Source of the DNA: Colwellia sp. 75C3
GTDB taxonomy: Bacteria; Pseudomonadota; Gammaproteobacteria; Enterobacterales; Alteromonadaceae
Direction of reading: 5' to 3'
Assembly: GCF_002836255.1 (NCBI RefSeq)
Contig: NZ_PJAU01000033.1
Span: 186,001-250,000 of the forward strand
Length of the DNA stretch: 64,000 nucleotides
A model generated the notes under the pieces. That model did no database searches and was not told the DNA's origin. It saw only the letters and a program-made list of their open reading frames with translations. Made by a program: the position numbers and the translations under genes. Each line of letters opens with the position of its first letter. Positions within the stretch are counted from its first letter, which is position 1. Below are positions 40,790 to 49,320 of this stretch, in pieces.

Positions 40790-41575
40790 ATGACTTTATT
40801 TAAAAATGTATTTAAAATCCTTGCTGTAACGGCTTTATTTTCATCGGCTAATGTATTTTCTGCTGATTTTCTCGTTGATACAACGATTGATGATGCCAAT
40901 GGTGATGCGATTGGTGGTTGGGAATATGAAATTGATAAAATGGATGTTCAATGGGCAAGCGATGGCTTAATTACTGTTGATATTTATACTAATTTTGTTG
41001 ATTACAACAACCGATTTGATACGGGTACCGATTATTATGGTCGTAGTAACGGCAATATTGTTTTAGGCGATCTACTAATTGGCACCGATGGTGCAAACTC
41101 AGCTTTTGATTATGCATTCGTATTATCTGATGCAGATAGAGAGCGTTCTCAGTATTATAACCAAGACCACTGGGATAATACCGGTACTTTAACTGAAATT
41201 GATTCTACGATTACATCGAAGCAATACCATAACAATTCTAACAGAGTACAAAATGGTCAAGTTGTTGCGGGTAATACTGTTGGCGCAGGTCAGCAAAGTG
41301 CTTGGACTGTAGATAGACAAAATACAGGTGCCAATCACGATAACTATGATGTTATTAGCTTTAGTTTTAACGTAAATGGTATTGATGCATTTCAAAATGC
41401 TTCACAACTCGCGTTTAGCTGGGCAATGTCTTGTGCTAACGATGTAGTTGATGGTGTAGTTAGCGTTAACCGTCCTACTAGCGTGCCAGAGCCAGCAACA
41501 TTATTACTTATGCTTTTAGCATTAGGTTTTATGGCTAAAAGCCGTAGCAAAAAAGCAAATGACTTTTCTGCTTAG
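40790..41575 (+). CDS. PEP-CTERM sorting domain-containing exported protein
   Basis: A 261-residue protein with a signal peptide ending VFSA and a C-terminal sorting signal VPEPATLLLMLLALGFMA followed by KSRSKK. That is the VPEP motif, hydrophobic helix and basic tail cut by exosortase. The mature part is Asp/Asn-rich with many aromatic residues and few Cys, typical of these secreted proteins. I start at ATG 40790, immediately before the signal peptide; the frame from 40724 adds a non-signal leader. No exosortase gene lies in the window. It is likely exported and processed for surface or matrix release. Confidence 0.9.
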   Translation: MTLFKNVFKILAVTALFSSANVFSADFLVDTTIDDANGDAIGGWEYEIDKMDVQWASDGLITVDIYTNFVDYNNRFDTGTDYYGRSNGNIVLGDLLIGTDGANSAFDYAFVLSDADRERSQYYNQDHWDNTGTLTEIDSTITSKQYHNNSNRVQNGQVVAGNTVGAGQQSAWTVDRQNTGANHDNYDVISFSFNVNGIDAFQNASQLAFSWAMSCANDVVDGVVSVNRPTSVPEPATLLLMLLALGFMAKSRSKKANDFSA

Positions 41576-41631
41576 TTAATTAATCTATAAGTTCATTCGT
41601 GTATTCACCGCGGTAGGTACACAATGAATAT

Positions 41632-41658
41632 AAAAAACGACCTAAGGGTCGTTTTTTT
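41632..41658 (+). terminator. Rho-independent terminator of the PEP-CTERM gene
   Basis: AAAAAACGACC and GGTCGTTTTTT pair around TAAG, with the 3' arm running into seven T. It lies 57 bases after the stop codon. Confidence 0.88.
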
Positions 41659-41744
41659 ATGCCTGAAAAACACCTGCTTACTTATAGATAAAGCTGTTAA
41701 AATGCTCTTTATCTTTGCATATCTATCACAATTAAATTTACTTA

Positions 41745-41975
41745 ATGATTATGACTTATAAAAATGATGGCAGCATTTGTCCTTTATGCGAGCAAAGTAA
41801 TCGCTGCGATGTTAAAGCAAGCAGTGGTTGCTGGTGTATGAATACTGAAGTGCCTAAAGCGCTTTTGGACAAAGTACCAACTCACCTTAAAGGTATTAGT
41901 TGTGTTTGTAATGCTTGTATTACTCGTTATCATGAGCAACAAGCGTTAGTTTCGGCCCCTAAAAAAGTCAGTTAA
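41745..41975 (+). CDS. cysteine-rich CWC family protein
   Basis: A 76-residue protein with the CWC pattern: ICPLCEQSNRCDVKASSGCWCMNTEVPKALL and ISCVCNACITRYHEQQ, nine Cys in all. Spacing suggests one or two structural metal sites. The family has no known function. The start could be ATG 41745 or ATG 41751. It is a single gene with its own short upstream region. Confidence 0.85.
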   Translation: MIMTYKNDGSICPLCEQSNRCDVKASSGCWCMNTEVPKALLDKVPTHLKGISCVCNACITRYHEQQALVSAPKKVS

Positions 41976-42098
41976 AACGATAATTTTTACTGATATAAAA
42001 AGAAAAGCACATTTAAATAAACTTTTTTACTCTCAGCCCCTACGCAAACCGTATACATCCAAGTAAAATGCCCTCACGAACAAATTTTCGAAACCTTT

Positions 42099-43571
42099 AT
42101 GAATAAAATGTCACCTACACATCAGCCATTACTCAGTTCAGCTGCAAAAATTGCCATTATTGGTGGCGGAGTTGCGGGCTCGACTATTGCGCTGCGCTTT
42201 GCCGAATTAGGTCTTGATACTACGTTAATAGAGAAGGGCCCAAGCTTAGTTAATGGTCCGCCTATTTGTCATTTGCACGCGGGTGGTAACTTGTATCGCG
42301 AAATTTGTGATGAGCAATGTCTTACGTTATTAAAGCAATCGATAGATACGGTAAAGGTATACCCGCATAGTATTAATATACGGCCAACGGTTATTGCTTT
42401 ACCTAAGACGGATAAAGGCCAACCTGAAGATTTATTGCCACGTTTAGAAAAATTACGGGCTAGATATAGTGAATTGGTTACGCAAGATATTCGCAATAAA
42501 GTATTAGGCGAACCTGCGGACTACTTCCGTTTTTATTCACGTGAAGAAATTGATGCGTTAGTTAATAAATCGATACCTAATAAAGCAAAGCAAGCCAGTG
42601 ATTGGTTGATTTCATTTTCTCAACATGTTGATTTAGATAATCTTAAGTTTCCTGTGCTCTTGGTTCAGGAATATGGTTGGTCAGCTTTTCGTATGGCTGC
42701 TATTACCAGTTTAGCGATAGATCGTTTAGCAAGTTGCCACCTTCAAACCAACAGTCAAGTTGTCGCTATTACCCAAAAAGAAAATGATTCAACTTGGCAA
42801 GTAACGACAAAAAATGAAACGGGCAGTTCAAATCATCAGCATTTTGACTACGTTATTAATGCCTGTGGTTTTAAGAGTGGTGAAATAGATGACATGGTAA
42901 GTGCTAAACGCCAACGTATGGTGGAATTTAAAGCCGCTTATGTCGCGCATTGGCCGCAATGCCAAGGCTTATGGCCTGAAATTGTCTTTTATGGCGAACG
43001 AGGTACACCTCAAGGTATGGCGCAATTAACACCTTACCCAGATGGTTATTTTCAACTACATGGCATGACGCAAGACATTACGCTGTTTGATCAAGGACTC
43101 GTCGCCAGTTCACTAAAAAGTGCACAACCGCAATTAGCAGCACGGTTTATCGATAAAATTGATAAACAGTGGCCTGAGCAATTAGTGAATAACAGAACCT
43201 TAGGATCAATTGAACATATTGCGCAGTTTATCCCCGCCTTTACTCAAGCGGAGGTTGCCGCGAAACCCTTATTTGGTGCGCAGCAAATACCAGGAGAAGA
43301 TGCGGACTTACGTGCTGCTGATGTTTCATTTCATGGTCGACACTATGCTCGAGCAGAAATTGTTAAAGGATCGTCGGCATTAGCTGCCGCAGATGCTATT
43401 TTAGCGAATTTAGTTGATTGTGGTTTAATAGCAGCGGAAGAAGTAGGTGATTACTTAACACAGCATTATTTTCCGGTAAGTCAGCAATGTTCAGACACTG
43501 AAGTCACTGAGCGAGCAATGGTCTTAGCCAAGCAACGTGATTATCCCATTGCTTTAGCCAAAAACCTTTAG
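42099..43571 (+). CDS. FAD-dependent oxidoreductase, substrate unknown
   Basis: A 490-residue flavoprotein with an N-terminal dinucleotide-binding motif KIAIIGGGVAGSTIALRFAELGLDTTLIEKG. A second region HFDYVINACGFKSGEID fits the FAD-contacting strand of the DAO/MQO fold. The C-terminal part has FHGRHYARAEIVKGSSALAAADAIL. I recognise no specific subfamily. It sits alone between a CWC protein and the convergent gph gene. Confidence 0.82.
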   Translation: MNKMSPTHQPLLSSAAKIAIIGGGVAGSTIALRFAELGLDTTLIEKGPSLVNGPPICHLHAGGNLYREICDEQCLTLLKQSIDTVKVYPHSINIRPTVIALPKTDKGQPEDLLPRLEKLRARYSELVTQDIRNKVLGEPADYFRFYSREEIDALVNKSIPNKAKQASDWLISFSQHVDLDNLKFPVLLVQEYGWSAFRMAAITSLAIDRLASCHLQTNSQVVAITQKENDSTWQVTTKNETGSSNHQHFDYVINACGFKSGEIDDMVSAKRQRMVEFKAAYVAHWPQCQGLWPEIVFYGERGTPQGMAQLTPYPDGYFQLHGMTQDITLFDQGLVASSLKSAQPQLAARFIDKIDKQWPEQLVNNRTLGSIEHIAQFIPAFTQAEVAAKPLFGAQQIPGEDADLRAADVSFHGRHYARAEIVKGSSALAAADAILANLVDCGLIAAEEVGDYLTQHYFPVSQQCSDTEVTERAMVLAKQRDYPIALAKNL

Positions 43572-43588
43572 CTAATAGTGTTAAATTT

Positions 43589-44269
43589 TTAGCGTTTCAA
43601 TAAAGTTAGCAATTCTTTGAAGGTATCAAAACACCACTGCGGCTGATATTGATTGATATCTTCACCATAGTTATAACCATAAGTTAAGCCGACACTATCT
43701 ATGTTGGCCGCTTTTGCCGCTAAAATATCATTTTTAGAATCACCTATCATCAGACACTGCTCAGCAGAAACCTGAAGTTGTTCCAAGGCATAATATAATG
43801 GCGCGGGATGTGGTTTTCTTTCTGCTAGGGTATTGCCGCCAATTAACAACTCAAAAATATTATCAATACCTAAGCCGGTTAAGATGGGTTGAATGAATTC
43901 AGCTGGTTTGTTGGTAATAATGGCCAAACGAAACCCTGCTGCCTTTAAGGTAAATAGGCCTTCTTTTACATCGTCATACAAGGTTGATTCAATACACAAA
44001 CATTGCTGGTAATGGCTCAAGAAAATCGCCAAAGCATCTTGAGCGTAGGCCGCATCTAATTGTTCATTAATGTTAGCTGAGCCAGATAGTGCACGTTCAA
44101 TCAAAACCTTAGCGCCATTACCGACCCAGTGATGAATTATGTCTTGGTCAAATTCAGTTTTACCTAAATCTAGCAGAGTCCTATTAACCGCTAAAGCAAG
44201 ATCAGGGGCACTATCTACTAAGGTGCCATCGAGGTCGAATAACAAGACATTTTTTTCTTGAAGGGTCAC
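43589..44269 (-). CDS. gph: phosphoglycolate phosphatase (HAD family)
   Basis: A 226-residue HAD hydrolase with motif I LLFDLDGTLVDSAPDLALAVN, motif II LAIITNKP, motif III Lys in ERKPHPAP and motif IV MIGDSKNDILAAKAANI. The DGTLVDSAPDL and YGYNYGEDI segments match Gph. It removes phosphate from 2-phosphoglycolate formed during DNA repair. It is convergent with the FAD oxidoreductase and 17 bases from it. Confidence 0.93.
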   Translation of the reverse strand: MTLQEKNVLLFDLDGTLVDSAPDLALAVNRTLLDLGKTEFDQDIIHHWVGNGAKVLIERALSGSANINEQLDAAYAQDALAIFLSHYQQCLCIESTLYDDVKEGLFTLKAAGFRLAIITNKPAEFIQPILTGLGIDNIFELLIGGNTLAERKPHPAPLYYALEQLQVSAEQCLMIGDSKNDILAAKAANIDSVGLTYGYNYGEDINQYQPQWCFDTFKELLTLLKR

Positions 44270-44543
44270 AGCGTTCTCATTGGAATGAAGGGGGAAATAC
44301 TGAGTGTTATTTTACCCTTCAATGGTGGGATAGCCAGCTATTACGTAATCAATCGCCTTTTTTCTAAAGTTAATTTTTATTAAAGTTTTAACCATTAATT
44401 AATTTAAAGGCGAATAATATATGCCTGTGGATAAATAACTGGGTATACTTGCCCGTTTAAATTAAGTACCTGGACCATGGGTATATACTCAGCCATTAAT
44501 TGAAATTACCTTCTCAAATATAATAAGTAGTAATAAATTGATC

Positions 44544-45884
44544 ATGAAAAAAATAGCTTTCGTCACCGTAGCGCTCTTATTGACCGCATGTCAGCAAGCC
44601 CCCAAACAAAGTAATGAACCGAAAATCGATAATCAAGCGTCTTCAATAAGTGCCATATTAACTGCAGAGCCAATACAGCCAAAGCAAAAAAAGCTCGAAC
44701 AGGCTAAGTTACCTCATCAGCATGATGATGTATGGCAACGTATTCGTAGTCAGTTATCGATTACAGTGCCTGACAATGAAGAGGTGGCTAAATGGCGCGA
44801 TTATTATTTAAGTCACCCTAACTTTATGGTGACTATTTCAAGTCGAGCAGAGCCATTTTTATACTATATTGTTGAGGAAATTGAAAAGCGTGGTATGCCG
44901 GTAGAGTTGGCATTACTGCCCATTGTCGAAAGTTCATATATCCCTTATGGTGTTTCGCATATGAGTGCTGCAGGTTTGTGGCAGTTGATGCCAGTAGCGG
45001 CAAAACGTTTTAAAATAGATCAAAACTGGTGGTATGACGGCAGGCGTGATGTTGTTGAGTCTACCCGCGGCGCACTTGATTACTTTCAATTCTTCCATGA
45101 CAATTTCGAGGGTGATTGGCTAAATGCAGTGGCCGCCTTTAATTCAGGAGAAGGTCGGGTTGGTAGAGCCATTAAAAAAAATCAAAAGGCAGGCCTACCG
45201 ATAGATTTTTGGTCACTAAACCTACCTAATGAAACCACCCATTTTGTCCCTAAGTTACTAGCTATTGCTGATATATTAAAACGCGCTGATGAGTTGAATT
45301 ACAAATTTACACCGATAAAAAATAGTCCAGCAATAGAGATTGTTAACATTAATAGCCAGTTAGATATAAGCTTGGCTGCAACATGGGCTGATATGGATGC
45401 CAAAAAGTTATTTCTACTCAACCCTGGTTTAAATCGTTGGGCGACAGCGCCAGATAGCCAATATCAATTGATGGTCCCTTACGCCTCAGCAGAATCATTT
45501 AAAAATAAGTTGGCGAGCACCAAGAAAAAAGATTGGTTACGTTGGCATAGTTATCAAATTAAATCGGGTGATAACTTGGGTGCCATTAGTGAGAAGTATG
45601 CGACTAATGTTACCGCGCTTAAAAAATTGAATAATCTAAACTCAGATACCATTCGAATTGGACAAAGGTTAATCGTACCGTTGACTGATACCGATGCTTA
45701 TCCATTGCAGCTGGCTAAAATAAGTAAGGCTAGAATAACGCATATAGTAAAAAGTGGTGATAACTTATGGGATATCAGTCGTAAATATAAGGTGAAGGTG
45801 CAAGATATCATTCGCTGGAATAAACTCGCCGCGAACAGTTTGCTACAACCTAAGCAAAGATTAAAAATTCGTTTAAAATCTTAG
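44544..45884 (+). CDS. mltD: membrane-bound lytic murein transglycosylase D
   Basis: About 446 residues. The lipoprotein signal ends at Cys16 (VALLLTACQQ). The catalytic domain shows LALLPIVESSYIPYGVSHMSAAGLWQLMP with the catalytic Glu, and NAVAAFNSGEGRVGRAI. Two C-terminal LysM domains begin at HSYQIKSGDNLGAISEKY and THIVKSGDNLWDISRKY. The enzyme cleaves peptidoglycan glycan strands at the inner face of the outer membrane. ATG 44544 is chosen because the signal peptide starts there; an in-frame TTG lies two codons earlier. Confidence 0.94.
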   Translation: MKKIAFVTVALLLTACQQAPKQSNEPKIDNQASSISAILTAEPIQPKQKKLEQAKLPHQHDDVWQRIRSQLSITVPDNEEVAKWRDYYLSHPNFMVTISSRAEPFLYYIVEEIEKRGMPVELALLPIVESSYIPYGVSHMSAAGLWQLMPVAAKRFKIDQNWWYDGRRDVVESTRGALDYFQFFHDNFEGDWLNAVAAFNSGEGRVGRAIKKNQKAGLPIDFWSLNLPNETTHFVPKLLAIADILKRADELNYKFTPIKNSPAIEIVNINSQLDISLAATWADMDAKKLFLLNPGLNRWATAPDSQYQLMVPYASAESFKNKLASTKKKDWLRWHSYQIKSGDNLGAISEKYATNVTALKKLNNLNSDTIRIGQRLIVPLTDTDAYPLQLAKISKARITHIVKSGDNLWDISRKYKVKVQDIIRWNKLAANSLLQPKQRLKIRLKS

Positions 45885-46068
45885 TTAAAACATTAGTTAA
45901 AACATACTTTATTTGCTCAAAGCACATGAAGATTCAGCATTACAGTGGTCGTTAAAAACCGTTAGTGATATTTCTCTTAGCTGTCAATTACCCTAGATGA
46001 GGCTATCTCAATATTGATAGCACCTAATCTAGGACAACTGACCAAGCTTTGCGCAAACACACTGTAAT

Positions 46069-46080
46069 CGCTGTACAGCG
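46069..46080. promoter_or_regulatory. perfect 12-base palindrome, possible operator
   Basis: CGCTGTACAGCG lies 65 bases before the S24 regulator start. A second small dyad, GCTGC-TTTC-GCAGC, follows closer to the gene. Either could be an autoregulatory site; nothing else supports this. Confidence 0.4.
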
Positions 46081-46144
46081 GAGAAATTCCGTAGTAACGT
46101 GCGCTGCTTTCGCAGCTATACCAATCAAACCTAGGTAAAGATTT

Positions 46145-46798
46145 ATGAGTAGTGCTTTTTCACGTCGTTTTGTTGAGTTAGTAGAGCAGTTTTCCGGTGG
46201 CAACAAGCGCCAATTTGCTGAACTAACGGGTAAGTCACCCTCACATATTTACCGTATTTGTCGTGGATTAAGTCGTCCCTCTATGGCTTATTTAGAACAT
46301 ATACACGGGCTGTTTGCACTCGACTTTAATTGGTTACTTACCGGTGAACGAGCCCTGGATGTGCCTTTTGGACACAACAGTGACGATCTATTATTAGTAC
46401 CTAAACTTGATATTGAAGCCAGTGCTGGTTTTGGTGCTATCAATGGCGCCGAAGAAGTGACCGAACAATTTGCGTTAAATAAACGTTGGTTAAGCTCGCA
46501 GTTGGGCGTACATGGCGAAAGTCTGGCGTTTGTATCTGTAAGGGGTGACAGTATGTTACCAACCTTACACCATGGAGATATGGTTTTAGTGGATTTGAGC
46601 CAGCAACAACCAAGTAATGAAGGGGTATATGTGCTGCAAACCCAAGATGGTTTGATGGCTAAGCGATTAAAACAAAAGCCAGACCATCTTATTGTCATCA
46701 GCGATAATCCTGATTACCCGCAATGGACAATCACTGAAGAAAATGTTGAACAACATAGTGTCGCCGGACGTATTGTTTGGTGTGGTCGCAATGTCTAA
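46145..46798 (+). CDS. XRE/S24 repressor-like regulator
   Basis: A 217-residue protein with an N-terminal helix-turn-helix (GGNKRQFAELTGKSPSHIYRICRGLSRPSMAYL) and a C-terminal S24 peptidase domain. The Ser is in VSVRGDSMLPTLHHGDMVLVD and the Lys in GLMAKRLKQ. This is the CI/LexA-like fold found in phage repressors and chromosomal stress regulators. A candidate cleavage Ala-Gly is in IEASAGFGA. No phage genes surround it, so it is probably a chromosomal regulator. The PepSY gene converges on it with an eight-base gap. Confidence 0.85.
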   Translation: MSSAFSRRFVELVEQFSGGNKRQFAELTGKSPSHIYRICRGLSRPSMAYLEHIHGLFALDFNWLLTGERALDVPFGHNSDDLLLVPKLDIEASAGFGAINGAEEVTEQFALNKRWLSSQLGVHGESLAFVSVRGDSMLPTLHHGDMVLVDLSQQQPSNEGVYVLQTQDGLMAKRLKQKPDHLIVISDNPDYPQWTITEENVEQHSVAGRIVWCGRNV

Positions 46799-46805
46799 CT
46801 TGCTT

Positions 46806-47885
46806 TTAATAAGTGTTCTTTACTAGCAACACTCTGATTTTTATAAAAACATTACTGGTCGGCACTCTTCTTCGACGACGGTACCAGAATAGATATAAGC
46901 CTGTTATTGCTAATATAACAGGGCTTAAGCCGAGTATGCACCAAACCACTTTACTAGCTAAACCGGCAAAATGGCCGAAGTGAAGTTTACGAAAACTATC
47001 AACTGTAACGTGTAAGGCGCTGGCGTTTCTAACATCTTCAGAGCTAATAACTTCTGCTGAACTTTTGTCATAACTAATGTTACTGGCGTAATCACTATTT
47101 AATGGATTACTGGTATTTATTTTACCGTAGAAGGTAATGTGCATTTCAGGATCATAAGGCATTAACAAGTAGGTCGCTTCAAAGTCATTAATAGTGTCAC
47201 TGGTCTTTTCATAAAGAGTCTGCAGTGAAATATCTTTGCTGTGTAGAGATTTAGTGAGGATATGGGGTGTTTTGATTACATGCTCTTCTATCTCGTGGAT
47301 CACTTCGGCAATATTCCAATAAGCACCGGTGAACGCTAAAATAATAATAACTGGCGAGCTGGCAATGCCAATCATTTTATGGATGTCACTAAAGAATATT
47401 CTGGTGGCAGCTTTCACGCGCAAAGTAAAAAAATACAACCAAAATTTACGGTATAAAACCATGCCGCTAATACCAAGAAATAATAAGAGAAGTGAAACAA
47501 GCGCACCTAAAAATATGCCATTAGTCTCAAGTAATAACTTAAAATGTAGGTCTAATAACCAATCGGTGAAATTATCGGAAAGACCAACTGGGCTTGATAG
47601 TAGTTCCCCTGTATATTGATTTAAATATAACTTAGACCACTCATTAGTTTGGTGAGCAATAATATAAGCGGTGTCTGTCCTTTGGTGATCGGTAAACAGC
47701 TCCCAGCTACCTATTTCATGATCAGGGTACTTACTTTTAACAGAAGCCATTAAAGTATCTAATGAAACCCTTGTTGAAGGGGAGTCATCGGGAACTGACA
47801 TCTTTGCTGGCATTAATAGCGTATCTAACTCAACTTTAAACACTAAAATACTGCCAGTGAGTGAGATGAGCAATAAAGGTAGCAT
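46806..47885 (-). CDS. PepSY-associated membrane protein, start apparently frameshifted at an A8 tract
   Basis: A 359-residue frame with PepSY-type helices (MLPLLLISLTGSILVFKVELD at its start, LHFGHFAGLASKVVWCILG and a basic C-terminus). The family normally begins a little earlier with a KLHxWH segment. Upstream in the same frame the DNA does encode KLHQWHSYSALIA (47927-47886), but there is no start codon before a TAG. An ATG at 47932 is followed by eight A; with nine A it would read straight into this frame. It is the third gene of the TonB receptor-DUF4374-PepSY operon, thought to act in iron-siderophore handling. Confidence 0.8.
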   Translation of the reverse strand: MLPLLLISLTGSILVFKVELDTLLMPAKMSVPDDSPSTRVSLDTLMASVKSKYPDHEIGSWELFTDHQRTDTAYIIAHQTNEWSKLYLNQYTGELLSSPVGLSDNFTDWLLDLHFKLLLETNGIFLGALVSLLLLFLGISGMVLYRKFWLYFFTLRVKAATRIFFSDIHKMIGIASSPVIIILAFTGAYWNIAEVIHEIEEHVIKTPHILTKSLHSKDISLQTLYEKTSDTINDFEATYLLMPYDPEMHITFYGKINTSNPLNSDYASNISYDKSSAEVISSEDVRNASALHVTVDSFRKLHFGHFAGLASKVVWCILGLSPVILAITGLYLFWYRRRRRVPTSNVFIKIRVLLVKNTY

Positions 47886-48037
47886 AGCGATAAGTGCACT
47901 ATAAGAATGCCATTGGTGTAATTTTTTTTCATCGTATCTTGGCGACTATTTTATACTGTGAATTAGAAAATCCTTAACATTATGGCTATAACGTTAAGGG
48001 ATTATGTGTGGTATTAACTGTGGTATTAAATAAGTGA

Positions 48038-49303
48038 CTAGTGATATAAGTCGTAAAAACCTTTAATGGTTTTACCTTTAATTTCTACGCCTTTAGTGGC
48101 AGTAGCACTATTGATATCAACAACATAAACAAACGCTGCGTCGACCGTTTCGATACTGACATAAACTTTTCCATCTATTATTTCAACAGGCGATGTCCAG
48201 CGCTTGTGGTGTAATGGTATGCCGTCTATGTCTGTGACTGTCTGGGCAACTAAATCTATAATGACAAGTTTATGGTTAATTTGATTTTTAGTAAAAGCAC
48301 CCCATGAAGCAGCGCCGGTATCATCGGTAATAATACGGGCTATTGCCTTGTTATCACCAACATAATCAAACCAAAATATTTTGCCGCCATCGGTCGCTGC
48401 TTCTATATCAAAAAAGTAGTTAGCATCAAAAACTTCTTCATTATTGTTAATACGTAAAAGAGCAGAAGGTTTAGTAGAAGCTGGGCTAAAACCAACGGCA
48501 ACAGAGCCGTTAGACATACTATATAAATCTCCATTAGCCGTTTTAATCAAGCCAATATTACCATTTACACCAATATTACTGGTTCTGGCATCGGCAATAA
48601 TACTTTTGGGCGTAGCGCCTTCAACAAGCGGGTAATCGTAAATAGCGACAAAGGCATTGTCAGCTTCAGGTGTGCCCCAATTTCCGGCATCATCTAATTT
48701 ATGAAAAGATAAAAATAATAAATCACCACGAACAACTAAAGCAGTGGGGTAACCAACGGTGCCTTCGCCTTTAGTACCGGTATCTACATCATGAATTGTA
48801 TAATTTACTTTGCTAGTTACTAAACCTGTTTCAGCGTCAACACTATAAAGTGTGCGCTTGGTATGGTTACCATCTCTTGGTGCATCGGTGGCTAGTAAAA
48901 CTTTATCATCTACTGAGGCAAACGTTTCTAAAGTATTGGTGAACTCAAAAGAGGAGAGTTTGGCCACTTTGTTATCCGCATCTACTTTGTATGATGTCGC
49001 TTCATTGTTTTCATAGCCAACCGTAAATAAGGTGTTTCCTACAGGGAAGAAATAGTTCCATTTTTGCTGCTCAATACCTTTGCCATCAGCCGTTAAATCT
49101 TCTGTTGTTATTGAATCTTGGGTAACTAAATATTCAGCCTCTATATCGCCGGTAATTTTAAAAGCGAAAGTAAATGGACCTGGTTCAACTATCACCGGGT
49201 CTACAACGACAGGTGGTATTACAGCTTCATCACTGTCGCTGCTGCCACAGGCGCTTAATGTTAAGGTTGCTATAAGCAAACCTAAAGTTTTCAATTTATA
49301 CAT
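48038..49303 (-). CDS. DUF4374 lipoprotein of a TonB receptor operon
   Basis: A 421-residue secreted lipoprotein (lipobox LTLSAC19GSS) with a predicted beta-propeller body: repeated short strands such as NYFFPVGNTLFTVGYENNEATSYKVD and GKVYVSIETVDAAFVYVVDI. It matches the DUF4374 type, best known in Bacteroidetes next to TonB receptors and PepSY proteins. Its function is unknown; a role in binding or releasing the siderophore is inferred. It lies between the receptor and the PepSY gene, 17 bases after the receptor's stop. Confidence 0.82.
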   Translation of the reverse strand: MYKLKTLGLLIATLTLSACGSSDSDEAVIPPVVVDPVIVEPGPFTFAFKITGDIEAEYLVTQDSITTEDLTADGKGIEQQKWNYFFPVGNTLFTVGYENNEATSYKVDADNKVAKLSSFEFTNTLETFASVDDKVLLATDAPRDGNHTKRTLYSVDAETGLVTSKVNYTIHDVDTGTKGEGTVGYPTALVVRGDLLFLSFHKLDDAGNWGTPEADNAFVAIYDYPLVEGATPKSIIADARTSNIGVNGNIGLIKTANGDLYSMSNGSVAVGFSPASTKPSALLRINNNEEVFDANYFFDIEAATDGGKIFWFDYVGDNKAIARIITDDTGAASWGAFTKNQINHKLVIIDLVAQTVTDIDGIPLHHKRWTSPVEIIDGKVYVSIETVDAAFVYVVDINSATATKGVEIKGKTIKGFYDLYH

Positions 49304-49320
49304 GATTGTCCTTAAAAAGT

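Noticed and set aside
46105..46145. ATACCAATCAAACC as a third copy of the MITE-like repeat
   Set aside because: Only the first few bases resemble the repeat end and no matching partner end lies 157 bases away.
46145..46798. S24 repressor as the marker of a prophage
   Set aside because: No integrase, structural or lysis genes surround it; neighbours are mltD and a PepSY operon.
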